Assembly (NCBI GenBank): GCA_016715365.1 | Contig: JADKAM010000003.1 | Location: forward strand, 1 to 64,000 | Source of the DNA: Chitinophagaceae bacterium | GTDB taxonomy: Bacteria > Bacteroidota > Bacteroidia > Chitinophagales > Chitinophagaceae | DNA: 64,000 nt | Direction of reading: 5' to 3' | In this document: one piece after another, positions 57,510-64,000 of the stretch | How positions within the stretch are numbered: position 1 is the first letter of the stretch | How the letters are laid out: every line of letters begins with the position of its first letter | Translations under genes and position numbers: made by a program | Notes under the pieces: generated by a model | Told to the model about the DNA's origin: nothing | The model's database searches: none | What the model saw: the letters and a program-made list of their open reading frames with translations, nothing else

Positions 57510-59996
57510 ATGAAGACTTTTACATTTATTAAATTTTTATTAATCGCATTTGTAGCGAATTTAATGCTGGGTAGCAGTGCTTTTGCGCAGATAACCCAGG
57601 TTGCCGGATCGCCTCAGAATGCAACAACAACCGGAACCTTACTTACAATAACCAAACCATCCGGACTAGCAGTTAATGATGTGATGATTGCAAATATTGT
57701 TCAAAGTGATAATGATAATGCTACCTTGACCGATGCCGTACTTAATGGATGGCTCCTTGTTGAGGGAACGGATTTTGCATCTAGTGGAACTAGTCATTGG
57801 CATGGTACAATTTTATATAAAGTAGCTACAGCATCAGATGTATCTGCAGCAAATTTCGGATTCACTCTAGATTCTGATGCGGATGAAGGAAGTGTAGGAG
57901 CAATTGTTGCTTTCAGGAATGTAGATGTAACTGGAGGTGTAACAGCGACTGGTGCTGCCGGCGGACCATTTGATGTTGAGCCAGGAACAATAAGCACTTC
58001 CGCTAATACAGATATAAGTACAGTTACTGTGACCGGAATAACGACTGCAACTCCAAATGCTGCTGTTGTTATGTTAGGTCTTTTAGGTAATAATAGAAAT
58101 TTTAATGCTGATTGGCAAATTGCAACAGGCTCTCAGGCCCTCACTGAATTGTATGATGTTCCCTTTAATACTGGTTTGGATAATGGAATAGGTGCAGCAT
58201 GGGCAATAAAAAGCAGTGCAAGTGCTACGGGTTCAGGTACTGTTACACTTTCTGGAAATGCTAGAAATGGTGGAATATTGGTTGCCCTGAAAGCAATACC
58301 AGTTGCACCTTCAGTAACTCTTACCCCAGCAGCATCTCCACAAAATATCCTGATAGGGCAATCCATTACTTTTTCAGCATCAGCCTTTAATTATGCAGGT
58401 ACTGGTAATTATACGTATACCTGGACTGCAGCTGCAGGTTCAACAAATGCATCAATACCAGCGCCAAATCCTGCCACGGTAGGAACAGCTACAAATGCAA
58501 AAGCAATAACTTTTAGCAGTGAAGGAGTATATAAAGTATATGTTCAAATTGCCAGGGCAGGTGCAACAACATTAACAACCGATACAGTTCTGGTACAGGT
58601 AAATGCAACTCCCGCAGCGCCAAATATGTGGGCATCTTCTTCTACCGGTTCACAAATATCAAGCTTTACTGTAATTAATGGTATCTATATAAACGGTCCA
58701 AATAATATTTTCGCTCCTACTTTTCCGGGTACTACAACCGGTGGAACTACCACTGCTGCTATCGGCAGAAACGATCAGGGTGGTATTGTAAATGGATTTT
58801 TTTACTGGTTGCCTAATACATCAACTAATAATGGTGTTGTAGAGGTTTTTGCAGCTACAGCAACCGGGGCAACTCCTACCCGTGTTGGTTCATTTGATGT
58901 TAATGGAAACAGTACCAATAGTTTAGGTTTTGTTCGTTTGGGTATGGGCCCCGATGGAAGAGGATGGATACTTGCGGGAGATGGGTCAACCTTATATCTA
59001 ACAAGTTTTATGTCAGATGGCGTTAATCCGGTAACATTCACAACCAAACCGGTTAGTTTGACAGCCGGTAGTGCATCAACTTTTCAGAATGGTGATGTTG
59101 CAATATCCGGTGATAGTTTCTTATTTGCACTGGCCAATGATGGAAATGGTGTTACACAAATATTTGTAGGCGGACTTAACGTGGCATCAGTAGAATTGAC
59201 CCCGGTATTAAGCCTGGTTGATAATAATAATGCACCTTTTGTTGGTTCGGTAAACGGCGTTGCTTTTGATGAGCTTGGAAATGCCTATGTAACAACAGCT
59301 GCCGGTTTATATTTTATAGATGGTGCAACAGTTAATGGCCCTGCTGCTACTGTTCAATGTGCTTTAGTTAGAACCGTATCCGGATTACAGGATCTGGCTT
59401 CAAATTTCTTCCCAAGTGGTTCACCACTTCCGCTTACGCTGATTGATTTTAAAGGAAACTACCGTAATGAAAATGCAACCATTAGCTGGTCAACTGAGAA
59501 TATGTACAGTTTCAGTCATTTTGAGTTAGAGCGTAGTACAGATGGAACAAGCTTCTCTGCAATAACTTCAATAGGTCAAAAAGGAGATGGATTATCCAAA
59601 GCACAATACCAGTTTATCGATAACCTGAGCGGTGTAAATAATAAAATAGTTTATTACAGGCTTAAAATGATAGATATTGATGGTAAATTCAAGTACAGCA
59701 ATATTATCGTTATCAGAAAAGAACAAGGTACATCAGACAAAATGTCTATTTATCCTAATCCACTTAGAATTGGTGTTAATGCAACAGTTAGCTTTACATC
59801 TTCTACAAGTAAGACAGTTAATTTCAATGTATTTGATATGTCTGGTAAAGTGGTATTAACACAACAGAGCAAGGTAGCCCAGGGTAACAATAGTGTAACC
59901 ATTAAGAGTATGGATAACCTTACAGCTGGTATGTATATTATCAGGGCTAATGATGGCGAAAACAGCATGTCGGCTAAATTTTATATTGTACGCTGA
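57510..59996 (+). CDS. Secreted surface protein with T9SS type A sorting domain
   Basis: 828 residues. A signal peptide (MKTFTFIKFLLIAFVANLML ... AFA) is followed by beta-rich domains with many Thr, Ala and Gly. An Ig/PKD-like stretch lies near residues 270-360 (YTYTWTAAAGSTN, SEGVYKVYVQIA). Residues 390-640 resemble a beta-propeller of the 'PNMWASSSTGSQISS' kind, followed by a fibronectin-like segment (LIDFKGNYRNENATISWS). The C-terminus has the T9SS type A signal MSIYPNPLRIGVNA and ends MSAKFYIVR. It is exported by the type IX system and probably anchored at the cell surface or released. It is transcribed from its own promoter. Confidence 0.85.
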   Translation: MKTFTFIKFLLIAFVANLMLGSSAFAQITQVAGSPQNATTTGTLLTITKPSGLAVNDVMIANIVQSDNDNATLTDAVLNGWLLVEGTDFASSGTSHWHGTILYKVATASDVSAANFGFTLDSDADEGSVGAIVAFRNVDVTGGVTATGAAGGPFDVEPGTISTSANTDISTVTVTGITTATPNAAVVMLGLLGNNRNFNADWQIATGSQALTELYDVPFNTGLDNGIGAAWAIKSSASATGSGTVTLSGNARNGGILVALKAIPVAPSVTLTPAASPQNILIGQSITFSASAFNYAGTGNYTYTWTAAAGSTNASIPAPNPATVGTATNAKAITFSSEGVYKVYVQIARAGATTLTTDTVLVQVNATPAAPNMWASSSTGSQISSFTVINGIYINGPNNIFAPTFPGTTTGGTTTAAIGRNDQGGIVNGFFYWLPNTSTNNGVVEVFAATATGATPTRVGSFDVNGNSTNSLGFVRLGMGPDGRGWILAGDGSTLYLTSFMSDGVNPVTFTTKPVSLTAGSASTFQNGDVAISGDSFLFALANDGNGVTQIFVGGLNVASVELTPVLSLVDNNNAPFVGSVNGVAFDELGNAYVTTAAGLYFIDGATVNGPAATVQCALVRTVSGLQDLASNFFPSGSPLPLTLIDFKGNYRNENATISWSTENMYSFSHFELERSTDGTSFSAITSIGQKGDGLSKAQYQFIDNLSGVNNKIVYYRLKMIDIDGKFKYSNIIVIRKEQGTSDKMSIYPNPLRIGVNATVSFTSSTSKTVNFNVFDMSGKVVLTQQSKVAQGNNSVTIKSMDNLTAGMYIIRANDGENSMSAKFYIVR

Positions 59997-60112
59997 TAAC
60001 TTATAATTCCTTACTGAAAGGGTGGCGGGTCTGCTGCCCTTCAGTCTGGATTTCAGCAGGGTCATAAAAAAGAATTTTAGAAATATTTCGATAACCAAGC
60101 ACAAACAAAAGA

Positions 60113-60144
60113 AGTCCCCGCCTTAACCGGGGGCTCTTTTTTTT
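60113..60144 (+). terminator. Intrinsic terminator after the T9SS gene
   Basis: An 8-bp GC-rich stem AGTCCCCG/CGGGGGCT with a 7-nt loop and a T8 tail (one G-T pair). It lies about 120 bp past the T9SS stop. Confidence 0.7.
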
Positions 60145-60183
60145 AGCAGGTTGTGCTGACTAGGGGCTGAGGTTTTAAATACT

Positions 60184-61419
60184 TTATATGATTGCGGTTA
60201 TTTCCGAAATGATATCCTTAATTGATTTGTTAACGGAGTAGATGGAAGTGAGCTTATTAATAACAGCTTCCACCAATGCATCAGGGCAACTGGCGCCGCT
60301 GGTCATTAATACTTTTAGCGGTGTTTTATCCGGAAGGAAATTTGTAGTCGTTAATTCTGCTTTGCTGTGAAAATTATAATGCAGAATGGAGGATTTTGAA
60401 ATTATTTTTTTTTCATCATTAATAAAATAAGTGGGTAGCCTGGATTCACATAACTCTACCAGGTGCGTAGTGTTGCTGCTGTTGTAACCGCCTACCACAA
60501 TGGCCAGGTCTGCTTCCTGCTCCAGCAAACCATAAACCGCAGATTGATTATCGTTGGTTGCATAGCATAAAGTATCCCTGGTATCGGCAAAACGCTGATC
60601 TATTGTTTTATCGTTCAGGTTATATTTTGTAAGCATTACCTGTTTTAAAAAATCTGATATTTCCTGTGTATCGCTGGCCAGCATGGTAGTTTGATTTACA
60701 ACACCAATACGTTCCAGGTCTTTGTGTACATTAAAACCTGTAGAAAACTTACCGGCAAAATCATCGCTGAATAAGCCTGCATCCTTTTCACCGGTTATAT
60801 ATTTACTTAAAGTAATTGCATCGCTTATATCATTTACTATTATAGTAGGAGTGTGTGCCGATGCATGAGAAAAAGTAGCCCTGGTTTCTTCATGTGTGGG
60901 CTTGCCATGTACAATTACGGTGTAGTCTTTTTTTGCTATCTGCTCACTGCGGTTCCACACTTTTTCTACAAAAGGGCAGGTAGTATTATACCGGTATGTT
61001 TCAATGCCGATATCAGTAAGCTGTTTTTCAATATCCAGTGTTGTACCAAATGCAGGAATGATGACCACATCTTCTTTGGTAATCGTATCAAATGGTATAA
61101 CCTGTTTGCCATGGGTATCCTGCAAAAACTGAACACCTTTTTCGAGCAGATCGGCATTTACCTGTGGATTGTGAATCATTTCACTTAATAAAAAAATGCG
61201 TTTTCCGGGGTTTTCTTCAATGGTACGGAAAGCTATTTCAATAGCGTTCTCTACTCCATAGCAGAATCCAAAATGCCGGGCCAGGTAAATTTTCAGCGGG
61301 CCGTAATCGAGCAGGGTAGGTGTGAAATCTTTTTTCATCTTATCCTGCTCCTTACGTTTATTTTTTATTGCTGCAATTAAAGGGCTGCGGTATATTATGG
61401 GAACATCAAATTTCTTCAT
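60184..61419 (-). CDS. ispH: 4-hydroxy-3-methylbut-2-enyl diphosphate reductase
   Basis: 411 residues, longer than most IspH (about 310-320) because of an N-terminal extension of about 35 residues (MKKFDVPIIYRS ...). The three cysteines that bind the iron-sulphur cluster are seen: Cys53 (FGFCYGVENA), Cys148 (NTTCPFVEK) and Cys378 (SGASCPDAL). THEETRA, the proton relay, is also present. It makes the isoprenoid precursors IPP and DMAPP in the last step of the MEP pathway. The gene is intact and divergent from the amylase gene. Confidence 0.93.
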   Translation of the reverse strand: MKKFDVPIIYRSPLIAAIKNKRKEQDKMKKDFTPTLLDYGPLKIYLARHFGFCYGVENAIEIAFRTIEENPGKRIFLLSEMIHNPQVNADLLEKGVQFLQDTHGKQVIPFDTITKEDVVIIPAFGTTLDIEKQLTDIGIETYRYNTTCPFVEKVWNRSEQIAKKDYTVIVHGKPTHEETRATFSHASAHTPTIIVNDISDAITLSKYITGEKDAGLFSDDFAGKFSTGFNVHKDLERIGVVNQTTMLASDTQEISDFLKQVMLTKYNLNDKTIDQRFADTRDTLCYATNDNQSAVYGLLEQEADLAIVVGGYNSSNTTHLVELCESRLPTYFINDEKKIISKSSILHYNFHSKAELTTTNFLPDKTPLKVLMTSGASCPDALVEAVINKLTSIYSVNKSIKDIISEITAII

Positions 61420-61527
61420 GATTGTTTATAACAAATGCAAAGGTACATGGTTGATAATAAAAACAGGGGTTGAACATTTTCAGAATCCTGTGCTTACATT
61501 TGAGTACAGAACCTAATTAGATTGATA

Positions 61528-62814
61528 ATGAGCAATGAATTATACAAAACAGCTGACTGGATAGCCCATACCAATATTTATGAAGTAAATATCCGCCAAT
61601 ACAGTACTGAAGGCAGTTTCAATGCTTTTGCCGAATCCTTGCCCAGGCTTAAGGATATGGGTGTGGAAGTGCTTTGGATAATGCCCATCCATCCCATTGG
61701 CAAAACAAACCGCAAAGGAACATTGGGCAGTTATTACTCCATCGCCGATTTTAAAGGGGTGAACCCGGAATTTGGTACAGCAGCCGATTTTAAAAACCTG
61801 GTACAGCTTGCACATGGCCTTGGCATGAAACTGATCATAGATTGGGTTGCCAATCATGCTGCCTGGGATAATGTATGGACAAAGGACCATCCGGAATATT
61901 TCGTAAGGGACGGGGAAGGAAATTTTAAAGCGCCCTACGACTGGACGGATGTTATACAGATTGATCATAGTAATGCTGCAGAGCAGGATGCCATGATTGA
62001 TGCCATGCAATACTGGGTTACCCAATTTGATATTGACGGCTTCAGGGCCGACCTGGCGCATCTTACGCCACTCACATTCTGGAAAAAAGCCCGCACAGCT
62101 ATTGAACCTTTAAAGCCCAACCTGTTCTGGCTTGCCGAATCGGAAGAGGTAGACTACCACGATGTTTTTGATGCAACATTTACCTGGGAGTGGATGCATA
62201 CTACCGAAAATTATTACAAAGGAAAAACAGGGTTTAATAGTTTATTCGATGTGCTTGCCAAATATGATGCGTCATTTCCGCAAGGGGCACACCGGATGTA
62301 TTTTACCAGCAACCATGATGAAAATACCTGGAACGGTACCGGCTTTGAAAAGTATGGTGATATGCTTCCATGCCTGGCTGTGTTCAGTTGTACCTGGAAC
62401 GGTATACCACTTATTTACAGCGGCGAAGAAATGCCCAACACCAAACGGCTTGCCTTTTTTGAGAAAGACAGTATTGAATGGAACGGCAAATACCAGCTTC
62501 ATGATCTTTATAAAACCTTATTAACGTTGCGTAAAAACAACCCTGCTTTACGCTCGGCTGATGAGGCTGTTACCACTTTTCACATACTTACCGAAGGCGG
62601 TAAAAATATTATGGCTTACTTACGAAAAAATGATCTGTATGAAGTGCTGGTGTTTTTAAATTTAAGTAAAGGGCCTGCAGGCTTTACCATAAAAGACCAG
62701 CTTATTAATCATGTGTATACAAATGTTTTTGATGGATTGGAAATCCATTTAAATACAGGCTCCTTTATTAAAATGAAGCCATGGGATTATTTGGTTTTTG
62801 AAAGAAAAATATAA
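61528..62814 (+). CDS. Glycoside hydrolase family 13 alpha-amylase-type enzyme
   Basis: Read from the ATG at 61528 (the frame is open from 61522), 428 residues without a signal peptide, so a cytosolic enzyme. GH13 regions: NHAAWDNVW near residue 110, GFRADLAHL with Arg173 and the nucleophile Asp175, WLAESEE with the acid/base Glu204, and TSNHDENTW with His263 and Asp264. It probably cuts or transfers alpha-1,4 glucans or maltodextrins; the exact specificity cannot be told. It ends before a bidirectional terminator shared with the convergent htrA gene. Confidence 0.88.
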   Translation: MSNELYKTADWIAHTNIYEVNIRQYSTEGSFNAFAESLPRLKDMGVEVLWIMPIHPIGKTNRKGTLGSYYSIADFKGVNPEFGTAADFKNLVQLAHGLGMKLIIDWVANHAAWDNVWTKDHPEYFVRDGEGNFKAPYDWTDVIQIDHSNAAEQDAMIDAMQYWVTQFDIDGFRADLAHLTPLTFWKKARTAIEPLKPNLFWLAESEEVDYHDVFDATFTWEWMHTTENYYKGKTGFNSLFDVLAKYDASFPQGAHRMYFTSNHDENTWNGTGFEKYGDMLPCLAVFSCTWNGIPLIYSGEEMPNTKRLAFFEKDSIEWNGKYQLHDLYKTLLTLRKNNPALRSADEAVTTFHILTEGGKNIMAYLRKNDLYEVLVFLNLSKGPAGFTIKDQLINHVYTNVFDGLEIHLNTGSFIKMKPWDYLVFERKI

Positions 62815-62818
62815 AATA

Positions 62819-62852
62819 AAAAAATGGGCAACGATTTCGCTGCCCATTTTTT
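62819..62852. terminator. Bidirectional terminator between the amylase and protease genes
   Basis: A 10-bp stem AAAATGGGCA/TGCCCATTTT with loop ACGATTTCGC, followed by T-rich sequence. The A-tract on the left serves the opposite strand. Confidence 0.8.
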
Positions 62853-62865
62853 ATTCATCAATATC

Positions 62866-64000
62866 TTAATTATCATCCAGCGAAAGGGGGTATTCATACA
62901 CCCCATCATAACCGGGATAAAACCCGCTGATGGTTATGCTTTTGTTTACGCCTACTGTAGCTTTCATTTCATCTACAGTTTTCACTTCTTTATCATTTAC
63001 TTTTAAAATGATAAAACCATCTTTCATACGGGTCTGGTCATTTATAGCACCTTCATTTATCTTCTTTACAATTACGCCGCCTGTAACACCGTATTCACGG
63101 GCTTTTTTTGCATCAAGGGTGGTAAGTTCGGCACCCAATGTTTCTAAAACCGCATCGGCTTTTACAATATCGTAATTGCCTGCTTTGTTTTTTAAGGTAA
63201 CCAGGGCCGTTTTTTCGCTTCCGTTTCTGATATAGCTGATGGGTATTTTATCGCCTGGTTTCTGGCGGCTTATCAGGCCCTGCATTTCGGCTCCATTGCT
63301 TATATCGGCTCCATTTACTTTAGTAAGGATATCTCCCTTACGGATGCCGGCCTCGTATGCGCCGCCATCGGTAGGAACATCGGTAACATAAATACCTTCG
63401 GCAGTTGCAGGTATTCCCTGCCTCTTTTTATCATCTTCTGTTATATCGCTGGCATTTACAAAACGTACACCTAAAAATCCTCTCTGTACGGTACCAAATT
63501 TAATCAGGTCATCAACCACTTTTTTAACAATGTTAACCGGTATTGCATAAGAATATCCTGAGTAATAACCGGTAGGCGATGCAATGGCAGAGTTAACGCC
63601 AATCAGCCTGCCATCGGTATTAATAAGTGCACCACCGCTGTTACCCATGTTTACTGCAGCATCTGTTTGTATAAACGATTCAACACCCGAAGCAGGGTCT
63701 CCGTTTTTATCTTTATTCAGCCCAAGCGACCTTGCTTTGGCACTGATGATACCTGCTGTAACAGTTGTTTCTAAATTTAACGGATAACCAATGGCCAACA
63801 CCCATTGCCCAACTTTTAAATCATCTGAATTGCCATAAAGTAAAAATGGTAAACCTGCAGCTTCTACTTTAATTACTGCCAGATCATAAGAAGGATCGGT
63901 ACCAATTACTTTTGCCTTGTAGGTTTTTTTATTACTGAGTGTAACATTTATTTCATCTGCATTTTCAACCACATGGTTGTTGGTTACAATGTAGCCATCA
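62866..64000 (-). CDS. HtrA/DegP-type periplasmic serine protease, N-terminus outside the window
   Basis: Open to the right window edge. The visible part has the catalytic triad: NNHVVENAD (His, at the window edge), SYDLAVIKVE (Asp), and MGNSGGALI (Ser). Two PDZ domains follow (RGFLGVRFVNAS ... and IVKADAVLETLGAEL ...), about 280 residues in total. It degrades or refolds misfolded envelope proteins. The signal peptide and the N-terminal part lie outside the window, so the start is unknown. Its stop is at 62866-62868. Confidence 0.9.
   Translation of the reverse strand, partial: DGYIVTNNHVVENADEINVTLSNKKTYKAKVIGTDPSYDLAVIKVEAAGLPFLLYGNSDDLKVGQWVLAIGYPLNLETTVTAGIISAKARSLGLNKDKNGDPASGVESFIQTDAAVNMGNSGGALINTDGRLIGVNSAIASPTGYYSGYSYAIPVNIVKKVVDDLIKFGTVQRGFLGVRFVNASDITEDDKKRQGIPATAEGIYVTDVPTDGGAYEAGIRKGDILTKVNGADISNGAEMQGLISRQKPGDKIPISYIRNGSEKTALVTLKNKAGNYDIVKADAVLETLGAELTTLDAKKAREYGVTGGVIVKKINEGAINDQTRMKDGFIILKVNDKEVKTVDEMKATVGVNKSITISGFYPGYDGVYEYPLSLDDN

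Noticed and set aside
1..64000. Transposase or integrase genes marking an island
   Set aside because: I found no recognisable transposase, integrase or tRNA in the window, so any island boundary rests only on repeats and gene content.

Overview
The window looks like a chromosomal segment from an AT-rich member of the Bacteroidota, probably a Chitinophagaceae-like genus. The clues are two proteins with type IX secretion (T9SS) sorting domains (type B at 15.9-19.9 kb, type A at 57.5-60.0 kb), a subtype-iii type VI secretion system (T6SS) with the Bacteroidota-specific subunits TssN and TssO, a DUF6443/RHS protein, and at least one promoter that fits the Bacteroidota consensus TTTG-N19-TAnnTTTG exactly (57185-57215). 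The genus is inference.

Layout. 0-4 kb: two unrecognised genes and a frame-broken secreted VIT/VWA/TPR/DUF2135 protein. 4.4-15.4 kb: a probable operon of an outer-membrane coiled-coil/barrel protein, a 1355-residue SpvB/TcB-like shell protein, a 1526-residue DUF6443/RHS-core protein with a variable C-terminal domain, and a frame-broken small exported protein in the immunity position. A decayed copy of the first gene's start lies just upstream. 15.9-19.9 kb: a large PKD-repeat surface protein with a T9SS type B signal and one frame break. 19.9-20.9 kb: a repeat-rich gap. 20.9-45.3 kb: a T6SS-iii locus with TssB, C, D(Hcp), E, F, G, H(ClpV), I(VgrG), K, N, O, a PKD membrane protein likely to be TssP, a lytic transglycosylase, and a cargo region. 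The cargo holds an Rhs effector ending in a deaminase-like domain, candidate immunity genes, an Imm17-like membrane protein and two DUF922-like zinc-protease paralogues, one of them broken. 45.8-49.5 kb: two toxin-antitoxin modules back to back, AbiE (type IV) and a three-gene HipBST-type system, each with repeats upstream that look like operators. 50-64 kb: housekeeping genes (dapA, an esterase, rnz, a STAS protein, clpC, cmk, a T9SS protein, ispH, a GH13 amylase, and an htrA protease cut by the window edge).

The most striking global feature is the distribution of frame breaks. About 19 single-base-type breaks, many in homopolymers, lie in accessory and T6SS genes before 45 kb. I see none in the roughly 18 kb after that. 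ClpV alone has about five and also has Ile where the second Walker A motif needs Thr/Ser. Either the T6SS is decaying or the assembly has locally uncorrected indels.

The best candidates for under-described biology are the split, Sec-exported Tc/SpvB-like shell system at 4.8-15.4 kb and the deaminase-tipped Rhs effector at 36.6-41.2 kb.
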